Source: Symbiodinium natans
Lineage: Eukaryota > Sar > Dinophyceae > Suessiales > Symbiodiniaceae
Direction: 5' to 3'
DNA: 64,000 nucleotides
Assembly: GCA_905221605.1 (NCBI GenBank)
Contig: CAJNDS010002557.1
Location: 879,169-943,168 of the forward strand
The translations under genes and the position numbers were made by a program. The notes below the pieces were generated by a model that saw only the letters and a program-made list of their open reading frames with translations, was not told the DNA's origin and did no database searches. How positions within the stretch are numbered: position 1 is the first letter of the stretch; each line of letters begins with the position of its first letter. Of the stretch, positions 9,869-23,500 are shown piece after piece.

Positions 9869-12800
9869 ATGGCTCCAGACATGAGCAAGGTTGTCAGAGG
9901 CCCCCATCAAGGTCACCGATGTTGAGTTGATGCAGTATGCCGCAACCCTAAAGGTCTAAACCCTAAACCCTAAACCCTAAAGCTCTTGAAGCCTTAAACG
10001 CTCCCAAGCGCCAGGCTTCGCAGCTCCTTGAGCGCCGCCGAAGAAGTGTGAGAGTGGCCCCTGGCAGCCGGATAATGGGGGTATAGGGCCCAGTGAGGCT
10101 TAAACCCTACACCCTAAACCCTAAACCCTAAGCCCCAAAAGAAAACAGTTCTCCGCGTTACCCCCAGGCGGCCTTCAGGGCTTAGCTTAGGGTTCAGGGT
10201 GAAGGCCCATGCTCCGGGTTCAACCCTGAAGCCCGGCAAGCACTGAAGCCTGAAACCCCCCAAAAAGAGCCCCTAAAGTCGGAGAACAGTGCGCCACCTT
10301 CTTGTCTAGGCCCAAACCCCAAACCCGAATTTGGTTTAAATGTTGGGGGGGAGGGGGGGGGAGGGTGGCAGGCTCGGACCCTGCTCAGGAACCTAGCTGT
10401 TGGCTGATGTTGTAGACATGGTCTTTAGGCTGCCAGGGGCATCTCGCAGTGTGCCCATGAGCACTGGCTGGTTTAGTTTGAGGCCGCGCCCTTCTGAGGA
10501 AGTTGAAAGTTTATAGGGTTTCGGGCCGAAATCCTATTCTTTTGTAGGCCACCTAAGAACCGCATGAGGGATGTTTTTGGGGTTTTAGGTTTTGGGCGTT
10601 TAGGGGCCTATTGACGTTCTGGGGCCTTCTAGGGCTTGAGGGGTTGAACCTTACCATGTGTTGCCTGTCTTGATTCTAGATGGTAGTGTTTAGGATTTAG
10701 GCTCAGGGCAAAATGTGCATCTGCCTGCGCAGCTTTTAGAGGAGTTTCATGCAGCCTAAACGGGTTTAGGGTTTAGGGTTCTGAGGAGGTGCAGCATCGA
10801 CAGTACCACGACGGCCATGACGCGCTAGGTAGCATCATGCGATTCTGGTAGGAGTATTGGTCTCAGGTTGGGTGCAGTAACGTTGCCCTGCAAGGGTTTT
10901 GGGGTTCAAGGGTGAATATATAGGCAGCGATCGATGCCTACAGGTGGGGAGCACCCACCCTAAAATTCCAAGCCCTGAGCCAGTGAAGAGTTTGCGACTG
11001 GATGCGACGGGAGGGCCGGCCGGCAATGTCACTGAGATGCATGAATATCTACCCCGCGCTGCCCAGGCGAAAGACTCGCTCGAGTTGCAAGGTGAACCCA
11101 CTATAACCCCAAGCCCGGGAGTCCGATCTCCACAAAGAGTTCAGCAAGCACCAGCGAAACATGTGAGGTGCTCATCCGCAAACAGCGTTTAGGGTTTAGG
11201 GTCTAGGGCTTCAGGTTGAGGGTTTAGGGTCTATAGCGCTTAAGGTCTAGGGTCTAGGGCCTCAAGGTTTAAGGCGTTTTAAGGTTTAGAGTTTGAGTGG
11301 GTTGCATCATTGGGGTTCAGAAATGAGGCTTGGAGCCCTGGCTACAGAAATCGCGACGCCACCCCTTTCCGCACAGAACCTGTCGAGTGGATCTGAAGCT
11401 GCAGCTCTTGCATCAGAAGCCCCCCCTATCTTTGAAGGGCTTTGGGCTTGGTAAGAGAAAGCCTATGCCTACGCCCTTCACCCCAAATCCTAAATCCCTA
11501 TACGCCCCTTCTGATTCCTCCCTGAACCCTATAAATCCTGAAGCCTCCCGCGCCAGGATATTGTCTATATGAATCAACCTAACAACGCCCCAAAACCCCA
11601 AAGCCCCAAAAAACCCACGCCCTAAACCGTAAGCCCTAAACCCTATGACCCCCCTCTGAGCCCCAAGCCTCCATAAGCCCCGAAACTTCAAGCCATGCGC
11701 CTTGCGGGCGTCTGCCTCGCCTGCGAAGCGCTCACGACGGCACTGACAGCCGCCTACTGCGCTGTCGCGCCGAGGCTGAGAGGTGGTCAGTTGGTCTGTA
11801 GGGTTCAGTTTATTTAGTTTTTACGGTTTCTGGCTTAGGATTCTAGGTTAATTGAGGGCTTAGGCTGCAAGATTTCCCGGCCGGCAAGTTTAGGGGGTTG
11901 AAAGGGGTTTTGAGGATTGGGGTTCCAGAAGATTTTTTGTTGTGGGCGGGAGGGGGAGGCGGAGGGGGGGGGGGCCTGTTTAGGGGTCAGGGATCTTCTC
12001 GCACTTCTTCTTTTGGGAGAAGTCTTAATGTGTTTTTTTGCCTGTCGGTAGACCATCAATACGGCAGCTTGCAATCCATCCATGGGTTGGTAGACAAGCC
12101 TCGGCCCTGAACCCTACCCAAAAGCCCAAAACGCTGCCCAAACCCTAAAGCCCTAAACCCTGACACCCAAACCCTAACACCCTAGAACCGTAAAACCCTA
12201 CAACCCTAAAACCCTAAAACCCTAAGACCATGAATCCCTAAGCCCTATGAAATGGCCTTAAGCTTGCGAAGCTCCAGTGAGGTGCTCCATGACGTCACCT
12301 CCGCCCCCGAGGACCGCTTCAGCTCCGACAGCTGGTGCCTTGAAGGGAGAACGCGGGGATGTTGGGGTTTAGGGTTTAGGGGTTGAGGGGTTGGGGGTTT
12401 AGGGGAGGTTTAAGGAATTTAGGGATTTGGGTGTTAGGCTTTTAGGGTGCAGGGTGTAAGGGTTTTAGAGCGTTTTGGGGGGGTGGAGGGATTTGGGGTT
12501 TAGGGTTTTGGGGATGAGGGTTTTATAGAGTGTAAGGGCAAGGCTCCAAGAGCTCTGATTGTGGGGTTTTCTCGTCGCAAAGGCCGCGCTACATCAAGGT
12601 TGTTGGGCAATTCTCGGGCTTTAGGGATCTAGTGGTAGATTTTGGGACTATAGGGGTCTGGGTGGTAAGGGATTGTTTTTTTGGTTTTGGGGCTTTGGGA
12701 TTTGTGGCCTTGGATTTTGCGTTTTAGGGCTTGCGGTTTTCTTAGGGATTTTGCGTTTCAGGGATTTAGTTTGGGGTTTAGGGATTTATAGGGTTTGGGT

Positions 12801-15800
12801 TCAGGGGGATTTAGGCTTTTAGAGTTTGGGGTTTCGTCCTGTACGTCTGCATGGCTTCGTGTAGGTTGGGGAGGGGCGATCCCAGGAAGGCCCCAGGCCT
12901 GGAAAGTACAAAGAGCCCTGACAAATCATCAGCCGAGCGTAGCACAAGAGCTCGTAACTGTTGGAACCGAATATGGTCATAAACCCTAAACCCTAAACCC
13001 TAGATGTAATATGGTATCATATTCATGCAAACTACCTGTCGAATTCCACCATTGCGGCATATCTAGGAGCCGCTGGGTCCGATTCTACTTCGCATATCAG
13101 GGTCAGTTTTTGAGGGCTGCAGACTGAGTAGAATCGTCGGGTTTCAGGGTTTAGGGTTTCAGGGGGTTTACTGTAAAGGCGCCTCCGAAAGCCCGCGCAC
13201 AGCAGGTATCAGAATGGCTTCTGCCAAAGCCATTTCGAGTTGTCAGACGGAGGACCTGGCAATGATGAAATGAAGGGCTTGTTGGGGGTTTATAGGTTAC
13301 TGGCTCTACAGATTTGTCAGGGTTTACAGGCCTTATATGGGGTTTTTATAGCGTGCAGAAAAAAAGGGCGTGCACAGGCTTCAAAATAATAGGGTTGAGA
13401 GGGTTCAGGCTGTGGAGTCTTTCTAGCCCTCAGCTCTTCGTGGAGTCGGTGCTGAGTTCTGCGAAGCTCCCCAACTGCACGAAGTGTCCCTTCAGGTCGC
13501 AAAGACCGTGCTGGTGAATGTTGATTGTCCGTGTGACGTGCAAGCAGTGTGTGTGTGCCTAGAATGGGCAGAGCTTGCCCTACGGAAAAGGGCTCATGCA
13601 GCAGCACTGCAACCTGGCACGAGCTCACAGGCGACTGAACTCAACAAGCCATGCCATGAGATCAGAGACTTTGGGTTTCACTAAATCAGTGTTAGGGATC
13701 CTTTTTACTTTTTGGGTTATGGGCTTTCTTATATATAAACAAAAAAGGATCCGTTTTTTCTTCCTAGGGGAACAGGGATTAAGTTCAGATTGTAGGGTTC
13801 ATGGGGCTCGGATCCTGCGGCAGGACTTGTCTTGACAAGCCACGGGCTCTCTGCCCTCGCCGACATCTTTGGCGGCTTCGCTCTGCTCCGCTGGAATGCA
13901 GCAGCGCTGGATCTGAAATCCACACCAGGAGCGGGGGGGGGGGGGGGGGGGTTGCCTGAGAGTTCTTCTAGCCCTGTGGGGCCACATACGTACCAAGTAC
14001 GGCCCAAAGGTATCTTGTAAGCGGCCATGCGTTGAGCGATAAGCGTTCTTAGGCTGTACATGCGGCGCAAAATAGAAGTACTGAATATCTGAACACATGA
14101 ATTCAAATAGTGTTTGTATATGTTTTTATGTGTATGCACATATAAGCCGGATGTGCAGGTAGAGCTCCAGCAATAGTTCCTATAGCGGCATGTGCACAAA
14201 CTCTAGCTGCTTCTGCCAGTGTGCAAGTTAGAAGCCCAAATCCGAACTCGATGGACGTGTCGGGCAGTAGTTTTTCTGTTCAACGAGTTTTCTTGAAGGG
14301 TCCAGCTGAGAAATCGGCAGACAGAATCATATAGAAGACCACCCTAAACCCTTGAGCCCTGTTCTGCGCAACAGGCCATCGAGCTGTTCCCCTGCAACTA
14401 GCCATTGTTGTGGCTTGGAGCCACCTTTGAGCAACACCTGCTGCTTCCGTTTGCGGGGGTTCACAGCCTTGAGCCCCAAAGCCTAGGTAGGCTTTTGGGA
14501 CATTCCATGTTAGCCCTTAAATTGGGTTTAAGAGGATCATATACCGGAATACTTCTCAGAGGGTTTTAAGTGGGCCATCCTAGTTCACAATCGAGGCTTG
14601 GAGGCTTAGAGTGTAGGGGTCCGGGTTGAAGTATAGGGTCTCTCCAGGTTTTCACACAAGAAACTCCCAGCCTTTGTGTAAGGTGTCGGTGTTTACCATG
14701 CTTCATGGCCTTGCGCACGGCGTGATCGGCTTCTCGGCCGTTCTTTCGGGCAAGCGGGCCGGCTGCCCCTCAAAAAGCTCCCCAGCGCCAAGGCCCGGTA
14801 TCCCTAAACCCGAAACCCTGAGCCTAAACCCCCAATCCTTCAACCCGAATAAGACCGAAACCTCCGGTAGGTTCTTGACTTCAGCAAAGGTTTCTTTGGT
14901 GGCCTGAATGCAGACGTCCTCGACAACTTCCGTCCGCAGAAGGCCCCGCCTCTGCTACTCGCCATGAGCCTCTAGAAATGAAGAGAGTTTAGGAATTTAG
15001 GGTTTAGGGTTTAGGGTTCAAAGCCCTGAACCCTTAACCCTTTGAGTTTGGGGTCTTGGGCTCGGCTTTCTTTGATGATTTGGAGGTTGTTGTTCAAGAT
15101 GGCCATTGCGGTTGCTGATTTGCATTGTGTTGGGTGAAGTCATGAAGCAGCGGCTGTGAGCTTGTGTAGCATCTTCTGTTCCTCATGTTCCAGTGCTCGC
15201 GCTTTAGACTCTGAACCCGAAACCCTAGACCTCGAGGCCATGATTGTGGCTGCTTTGCTTTGGCTTGTTTCAGACTTCAGTCCGAAACCCTGAGCACCCA
15301 GACAGATAATTTGGGGGTTCGGGTTATTGCTCGTGGGCTGCTTGGGCCTTGAACAGCTTCAACTGGGCTGTCTCAGCTCAGGCTTGCTTTGGCCGTGTTC
15401 CTTGCGATGGCCTCGTTCCTGGCGGTGGGGCCTTTCGTAGGACCGGCCTGAAGCCAGCCTTTTCAGAATCCCAAACCCAGCCTTAGATTGCTTGTCCCAA
15501 AGCCAAGTTAAGCCCCAAACGAGGGCTCTACGGCAGTGTCGCAGTGTGGGTCTACTGAACTTACCCCGAGGGTCCTCTGTCTGGTAGTCTGTTTTTCGGA
15601 TCGGGTATCATAGCCCCCTAAACTAATCCCCCCCACCACCAACCTTAAGTAGGAAAAACATCTGCCTGCAACTTACTTTCAGCTTTATCCCTTCTGCCAC
15701 TCGGGTCGGGTTTAGTTGGGGTCGTGGGTATTGGGTTTGGGTTCAGCACCCAGTGGGGTTTAGGGCTCCCAAACCCTGAACCCTGAAACCTAAACCCTAA

Positions 15801-18800
15801 ACCCTAAGCCCTAAACCCTAAACCCTAAACCCTAAACCCTAAACCCATGCTGGCTGCTGGCGGGTTTGGGGCTTAAGGAAGGCTTTAGCTTATGCAGGCT
15901 GGGACCGGGGCTCTCAGGATTCAGGTTTTAGGGTTTACAGGGTTTTTCAGTCTTATAGGGTTTGCAGGCCTTCTTGGTGTCGAGAGGGTTGCTAGAGTTT
16001 GTCGGGTTTATCGGGTTTATCGGGTTGATGGGGTTTAAGGGGTTTAAGGGGTCTATAGGGTTTAGGGCTCGGCCTTTCGAAGGATATGTCCATGGGATCT
16101 CCTTGCCAGCGTGCGGCTTGATCCATGTCGTGCGGCTCGTCGGCACTGAAGTTGCATCAGCGCGAGACACGAACGGGGGCCCTTGCTCAACCCTACAGAA
16201 TGGCAACCCTGAACACAAGCCTGTGGGGCTCTGAACTCCACAACCCAAACTAAGTCCTCCACCCTAAACCCGATGAACCCGAAATACTAGACATGAGGGT
16301 TGAGTCGGGACTCTTGGGAGCTTCTTCTACTTTCGCCTTCCAAAAATGTCAGATTGTAGGCATACCGTATACCTATGTACCGACAATGATTTTTGGTTCA
16401 TGGTTCAGGGTTTAGGTAATCAGGTCCCTATGTTGTGGGGCGTGTGTGTTTGGGGGTTTAAGGCCAGCGGCTACGTCCAGGTTCACCAAAGCATCTTATC
16501 GAACTCTAGCACCTTTGTTCTTAGACTCTCAACCCCTAAACTCTAACCCTAAACCCTCAACCCTAAACCCCAATGATCACTTCACAGGTTCTTAGCAGGG
16601 ACCTCGGGAAATCATATAGATGCCCTAAGGCGCCAAATGTCCGAGTCCCCCACTGGAACTACCCTAAACTCTAAACCCTAAAACCCTAAAACCCTAAAAC
16701 CCTAAACCCTAAACCCTAAAACCCTGAACCCTCAAACTCTCAAATCCTAAAACCCTGAACCCTAAACCCTAGAACCCTCAACCCCGTTAAGAGAATGAGG
16801 TCTGTGTTGCTCTTCTTGGTGTACGTCCCTCTGCAGTTCGCCTTCGGGGCCGTGCAGCTGGCAGCTTGGGCTTGGATGTTCGCGTTTAGGGTTTAGGGTT
16901 TAGAGTTTAGGGTTGAGAGCTTAGGGTTTAGGGTTTAGCGTTAGGGATTTGGGGTTTAGGATTTAGGATTTTAGGGCCTTGGATGTTCCCCCTTAAACTA
17001 ACGGTCCTTAATAGGGATTATAGTACCCCCTATTATATCCCTGATAAAGACTGTTAGTTTTTCAGAGGCTTGCAAGGACCAACAGAACTTAACACCCGCG
17101 CCCAAAACCCCAAGCCCTGAACAGGTCTAGGGTTTAGGACTTATAACCTAGGATTTAGGGTTTAGGGTTTAGGGTTTAGGAGTCCTGAAACTCAAGCCTT
17201 AAGCACTGGGGGGGGGGGTTTGGGGGGTTCAGCTAGCGGAGGTGCTCAACTTCTGGATCTGTCTGCCTCGGCTGCTCCTCGTCAGCTCGAGGGAACCGCA
17301 GCAGGCCCATGGGCGGGGTCTTCGTAGGTACTTCAAGGCTAGACGTAGGGTTTAGGGTTTAGGGTTTAGGGTTTAGGGTTTAGGGTTTAGGGTTTAGGGT
17401 TTAGGGTTTAGGGCCTAATAACTTTGGATGTTCCCTCTTATACTAACGGTCCTCAATAAGGATTCTAGCACCCCCGATTACAATCCCTATTAAGGACTGT
17501 TAGTCTCAATATCCCAGCCCAGAATCATACACAGTGAGTTTTGCCGTTCCACAACATAAGAACCCCCAAAGAAGCCTCCTCAAATCAGAATAAACCCAAA
17601 AGGACCTCCATTCACTAAGAACCCCCAAAACACCTTCCTCGAGTCAGAAGAAGTCCAATCGAGAGGTGTGCAAGCAACGTGGAAGTCTCAGATTTGGCTT
17701 GAGGATTTAAGGTCGAACCCCTAAAACGTTGAACCCGAAACCCTGTACGAAACTTCAGATTGTTTGGGTCGCCACATTTTCAAGATTCCACCTCGAACAT
17801 ATTGGCTCTCTTTTTGTAAGTCGAAGATGCTTCATATGCTGACGGGTTCCCCTAACCCCTATAAACACGAAACCCTAAACCCTGTAAACCCTAATTATCG
17901 TCTATCCCAGGACAGTCCAGGAGAGACCCGTTATATGCGGAGAAGCTCCCCTTCGAAGTCTGATAGAACCGATAAAGAATCAGAGGATCTTGAGGCCAAC
18001 CTTGCCCACAGTTACACGCCCACGGCAAGCCCTTTACAACCCTTGATAAGGAAATGCTGGGGCCCCTTGCACCTTCCCGATTCCTTTTGGGGTGCAGGGT
18101 TTGGTTTTTAGGGTACCCCCTAAACCCCTCCCGAACCCGAAACCCAGGAGCACCTTCGTATTAATGCCAGGCTGCGGAGCGCGAGCGCGATGGCTGGCCG
18201 GTGATTAGTATCGGTGCCGTTGCCATATGGTCAGTTCTCTTGGTTAGGGTTTGCTTTTGGGTACCAAACGCGGGGGGCCTCCTTAGAAGAAGGACCCCCA
18301 AAAAGGGACCGTATTTGAGAGAAACGACCAGACGAGCCGGTTTAGAGAATTAGGGTTCTGGATGTGTCGAGAAGTTCAGGGGTGCGACTTTGGGTTAAAC
18401 ACGCGCTTCGTCAACTTCCGAGGCTTGAAGCGTTTGGCCCACTTTCTTTGGATTTCTACGCAAGATAGATGGTCGATGTAGGTCTGCAGACAAACTTTGG
18501 GTGGGCGATGACCCATGGCTGAAGGGTTCAAGTACCTCGAGGTTGGGGTTTGGGAGTGTGGGGTTGTGGGTTAAGGGAAGCCAGCCACACATCCTTGCCG
18601 TTCCAGGCTTCGTGAAGTCTATAGGTCTAGGCTTACTTGCTATCGCAGGGGCTTGTTCGTTCTCGAGTCAAGCCTTGAACCAGAGACCCAAAACCCTCAA
18701 AACCTAAACCCCCCAGGTGTGCTCCTGCTGATGCCTGTGGTGTTCTCAGAGATGTTGCTGTGCGACTCCTTCGTCAAAGCTGCCTCAGGCAGGGGGCTGT

Positions 18801-19411
18801 TGTGATCAAGGGGCTCTCTGAAAGCCCACCTGCCCCAACGGTTTTGGGTTCGTGGCTGAATTGACCGTCTACCCAAACACCTAGCTATAGACATGCCCTT
18901 AGGATTTTCTATCTTCCGTGGCTTTAAGAGGATCCATATTGAGAAGCCTTTCACGCGAACTAAAGGGCCAACCGGGTAAAGCTCATATTAATCCCCACCA
19001 GGAGTATCATCTTCGGTTCGAGGGGTCTTTATGCAGCTGGCCTAGGCTCCTGAACTCCCAGCTGAGAAGTGGATTTTCCGGGCTGTTCCTTCCATAGGGT
19101 TTTTTTCAGGGGTATGATAGGGTTTACCGGGTTTATTGGGCCTATTGGATTCATGCCTCTCCTGGGGCGAGTAGCGAGGGGTTTTCAAGCTTAGGGCTAG
19201 TGGTTTAGGGTGAGGCTTGGGGCTTTGAAGTTGAGGCTTCCAATTTGAGAATTCACAACCACTGCGCAGTGTTCTAGACTTTGAGGATTCTTGAACCCCA
19301 CCCTACACCTGAAATTGCGGGACGTCAGGCCACCTCCTCTACGACAGCTCGCTGTTGATTCTGACTACAGCCTACTCCATTAGCATACGACCCAGAGGGA
19401 AGGACGACTGA
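9869..19411 (+). CDS. Unrecognised polytopic membrane protein, 17-exon model
   Basis: The model joins 9869-9889, 10015-10047, 10786-10828, 10984-11091, 11138-11162, 11328-11450, 12282-12334, 13206-13258, 13496-13616, 13824-13930, 14683-14761, 14890-14965, 15382-15436, 16792-16881, 17242-17284, 18717-18788 and 19329-19411 (TGA), 394 residues. Codon phase fits at every junction; most acceptors are AG|G. Residues 1-195 are soluble, helical and Ala/Ser-rich (start MAPDMSK). Residues 195-390 contain about six hydrophobic segments, for example MLHGLAHGVIGFSAVLSG, LLFLVYVPLQFAFGAVQLAA and RLLLVSVLLLMPVVF. The end GHLLYDSSLLILTTAYSI plus RPRGKDD looks like a true C-terminus. I do not recognise the family. 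Exons from 13206 on are the safer part; the N-terminal exons could be a separate gene. The donor at 14966 would be GA. Confidence 0.55.
16980..17055. mobile_element. MITE family B, right end lost
   Basis: Left arm GGATGTTCCCCCTTAAACTA plus the family's inner AACGGTCCTTAATAGGGATT and matching GACTGTTAG. The terminal GGGGGAACATCC is missing. Confidence 0.65.
17348..17413 (+). repeat. TTTAGGG array
   Basis: Nine heptamers in an intron of the polytopic membrane-protein gene, directly before a truncated family B MITE. Confidence 0.95.
17425..17495. mobile_element. MITE family B, right end lost
   Basis: GGATGTTCCCTCTTATACTA, inner AACGGTCCTCAATAAGGATT and mirrored TTAAGGACTGTTAG. The outer right arm is absent. 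It is about 370 bp from the other truncated copy in the same intron of the polytopic membrane-protein gene. Confidence 0.65.
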
Positions 19412-20511
19412 CCCTGGGTCTCCATAGAACCAATCCCAACCCCCAAGTCCTGAAACCGCGGCTGTTAACTTCATCCGAAAGCCACCTGCTTAAGATCCTT
19501 AAAATCCAGGTTGAGGGCTGAGGGTTTAGGGCTGTTCCTTGAAGGGGGATTCCAGAGTTTGGGGTCCCAGCGTCGAGGTCAGAAAATTTTAACTTGGCAT
19601 GGAGTGCGGAAGCATGTCCCAAGCATGGAAGCTTCAGCTTCTCGGACAGGCTAGGGTATAGGGTATAGGGCATAGGGTATAGGGTATAGAGTTTCAGGTT
19701 TCCGGGGTCAACATGTGGCGTGCGGCGTGTGAGATGACAATCAATACAGCAAGAAGTGTAGGTATGTGTATATCTACTCCTTCTGCGGGTTAGGGATTAT
19801 GTTGCACTCCGGCCCCTTTTGGTTGCTTACAGCTTGGAGGACATGCGTGTACTCCCAGCTCCCAATTCTTTAACCTCTGCGCCAAAGCTGCGCAGGGAGG
19901 GTGCGGGCAGGAAAAGAAAGGTGCGACAAGCAGAGGCCCTAAAACCCGAAATCCCAAAAGAACCCTGAAACCCTATAATCCGATAACGGTTCTTAAGCCT
20001 AAAGTGTTGGTGAGAGGCCTGATCCACTGAACAAAAAAGAGCTTTCCCCCTTCCCGCCTCCTGGCCACCTAAAAAAGAGCGCACGAGCTTCTTTTCGGTG
20101 CACCTTGTATCCTTGCCCATATCAATAATCACAAGCTCCTCTAGCCCGCCAGCCTGACCCCTAGACTCTACACTGTTTCTCCCGTGTTCCTCGAGAATTG
20201 AGAACACCCCCTGCCAAGTATGGAATCCGAAATCTTCAGGCCAAGACCCCAAACTATCAACCCGACCTTGAACCCTAAACGAAGCTCACCTCGTTCACCT
20301 GAAACCCTAAACTCATGGGTTCCCCTACTACCCCCTCTATGCTACCTCCTCTAGGTTCGCCCCACAATTACGGCTATTCAGGGACAGTTAAGCCTAATGA
20401 AGGGGGGTAGTAGGGAAACCCATGATAAACACTAAACCCTAGGACCCTGCGGGGTAGTAGGGAACCCCAAACCCCAACCCCAAACCCCAAACCCCAAACC
20501 CTAAACCCTAG
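19412..20511. other. Gap between polytopic gene and eIF4A-III
   Basis: I searched here for the missing eIF4A-III N-terminal motifs and see none. A 141-codon minus-strand ORF (19827-20252) and competing + strand readings cover a stretch with few telomere repeats, but neither has splice or homology support. A degenerate CCCTAAA/CCCCAAA cluster lies at 20467-20515, and GGGTAGTAGGGAA occurs twice near 20410-20465. Confidence 0.4.
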
Positions 20512-23500
20512 ACCCTGTTGTCTCTGAAACCCCCACCGGGCGCCGAGATCAAGATGCTGGTCCTCGACGAGGCGGACGAGATGCTCAACCGCGGCTTCAA
20601 GGAGCAGGTCTGGAGGGAGGAGGTTAGGGTTTAGGGTTCAGGGTGTAGGGTTTAGGGTGTAGGGTTTAGGGTTTAGGGATTAGGGTTTAGGGTGTCGGGC
20701 CAGCGAACTTTAAATTCAGTTACCATAATACCCTTCTTTAGGGTTTAGGTTTAGGGTTTAGGGTTTAGTTTTTTTGATTTATCTGGTAGCTTCGGTGAAG
20801 GTCCTGAACAAGAACTTATGAAGGGGTTTGGGTTCGGAAGGTGTTGCCCAAGCGGAATAAACGCCGAAGAGATGATCCTTAGGTTCCCGGTGTGAACTGC
20901 GCATCATGAACCCGAAGCCCTATGAATCAAACCTGCAAACCTCATAAGCCATAGAAGCCGCCCTGAAAAGCCTAACAGCCCTAGGCCCTACTGCCATGAC
21001 AGCTGCCCCCCCGATGTCCTTGAAAAGCCGGCTTGGAGAAGTAGATGATCCTTTTGAGATCATGTGCCCTCTTGAGTCACCACCCCGAAAATAAATGGGG
21101 GTTTCCAAAATTCGGGGGTCTGCAGTATAAGGGAATCCTACTTTTTGGGGTGTAAACCCCCAAATCGGGTACCCCCAAGCTGAGCATCGTTTAGGGAGCC
21201 TACCTAGGCCCTAAACCCTAAACCCTAAACCCAAACCCTAAACCCTAAACCCTAAACCCTAAACCCTAAACCCTAAACCCCAAACCCCAAACCCCAAACC
21301 CTAAACCCCAAACCCCAACCCAGCTCCGCAAACTTGGCCAGGTCTATGACATCTACCGATACCTCCCGCCATCCACGCAGGCCGGGCTGCGACTCCGAAC
21401 CCTTTTTAGGGTTTAGGGTTTAGGGTTTAGGGTTGAGGGCTAGGGTTTAGGGTTTTGGGTTTAAGGTTTAGGGTTTAGGGTTTGGGTTTAGGGTTTAGGG
21501 TGGCCCTGAACCCTATGACGCTCAGACTACCAAGTTGACACTAGGGTCCTAAATGTTGTTGGAAACGTCCAGCTTCACTTCTGTGGAAAGCATATTGAGG
21601 CCTGCCAATCAAGTTCTGTTTTTTTTTGCTATGGAGCTCTGTGGATTCCGGCAGGAGGGTCTCTATGTTTTCGATCCGGTGCCCGAAGCCCTAAAGCCCT
21701 AGACCCTACACCCTAAACCCCAGGGTTTCTGTTTGCAGCATTGGGCCTCCGGGCAGGGTAGGCGTCTTTCCTAAGCCACCAAGACTCGAGATATCGAAGC
21801 TTCGACCACGTACACTCTGCAGGTTCGAAGTCCCCTCTCCTCAGAGGGCTTCAGGGTTTAGGGTTTAGGGTTTGGGGTTTGGGGTTTGGGGTTTGGGGTT
21901 TAGGGTCCATGGAGTCCGTATATCTTTTTTTTAAGGTCCGGGCTTACGATACCCTGAAACACGCTGTCCTCAGCCCCTATCTGACCTAGAAGCCAAATAA
22001 GCCCTATGAAAGGCTGATGGTTCTTTTTTCGTGTTTTTTATTGTTTTGTTCGTGTTTTGTTTAGGCGAGAATAAAGCCCTAAACCCTAAACCCTAAACCC
22101 TAAACCCTACACCCTACACCCTACACCCTAAACCCTAAACCCTAAACCCTAAACCCTAAACCCTAAACCCTAAACTCTAAACCCTAAACCCTAAACCCTA
22201 AACCCTAAACCCTAAACCCTAAACCCTAAACCCTAAACCCTAAACCCTACCCCAAACCAAGAAAAACACTAAACCCTACCCCAAACCAAGAAAAAACACG
22301 AAAAACAACCAGCAAAAATGCGAAAAACAAAAACCTGGACCCTGCCCTATGAAACCCTGAAAACCTAAACCCTAAACCCTAAACCCTGAACCCTAAACCC
22401 AAAACCCTAAACCCTAAATCCTAAACCCTAAACCCTAAACCCTAAACCCTAACCCTAACCGGGAGCGTCAAGGTCGTCTTGGTGTCGGCCACCATGCCCC
22501 ACGAGGTCCTTGAGATGACTCACAAGTGGCTCAGAAGAACTGGGGGAGGTCTTAGCATGGTTCTGGGTTTATCGGGTTTAGGGTTTAGGGTTTGGGGTCA
22601 GAAGAACTGGGAAGGTCTTAGGGTGGCAACAGTTTACTGTTTTGAGCGTTCCGCCTAAAAGTCACGGCAGCATGAACCCTGCATTCCCAAATCTTCAGCA
22701 CCGACGAGGGAAGAAAACTGACCCGTCCTCAAACCCTCAAATCAGAATCCTGGCCGGTTCAGGGGTAAGCCCGAAGCCCTAAACCCCAACTCCTGAAACC
22801 CTGAACCCTCATAAATTTGCCTTCCACCTCGAACCCTAAACCCTAAACCCCAAAGCCTTGCGCTCAGGTTCATGAACAACCCTTTCCGGGCCGGGTGCTC
22901 GGAGATGTCAGCGATAGCAACCACGTCTCCTGGAAGGGTCTTGGGTTGAAAAATCAGGGTCTGGGGCCCCGTAGACCCTAGCACCTGAACCCTCTACTCT
23001 ATGTACCGAAACCTTCAATACCCCACCCCTTATACCCTGTATACCCTATGTACCCTATATACCCTATATACCCCATGTACCCTATATATGGTCACGCGCG
23101 CCGCGCCCCCCCCCCCCCCCCCGGAGGGGCGGACACGCCAGACGCCGGACCATATACGCTAGTACGCTAGTATCCCCAAACCCTAAAGGGTTCAGGGACG
23201 TGATTGAAGTATAGTGGTAGAAGGAGGGCCACCTAGAATGGACCCCTGTATAGCCCCTATATACCTACGTTGCCCCGGCATAACTCCTAAGTATCCCCTA
23301 AGGTCCCTGAACCCTAAACACGAAGCCCTAAACCCCAAACCCTCCCGCCTTTAGTCTCTTTGAGAAGTATACGGAAGGCTGGGGGTCTGGGTTTGTGTTT
23401 TCGTGCGCTGCAGAGGGCCAGGGCTCCTGTCATTTTCCTTTCTTCCCGCCGAAGCACCCACCTTAAGCCCCACACCCTACACCCTAAACCCTAAACCCTA

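Noticed and set aside
19827-20252. 141-codon minus-strand ORF
   Set aside because: No recognisable motif, opposite to all supported genes, and the + strand of the same stretch is equally open in parts.
21815-21850. tRNA-like box B (GGTTCGAAGTCCC)
   Set aside because: No matching T-arm stem, no A box and no acceptor stem around it.
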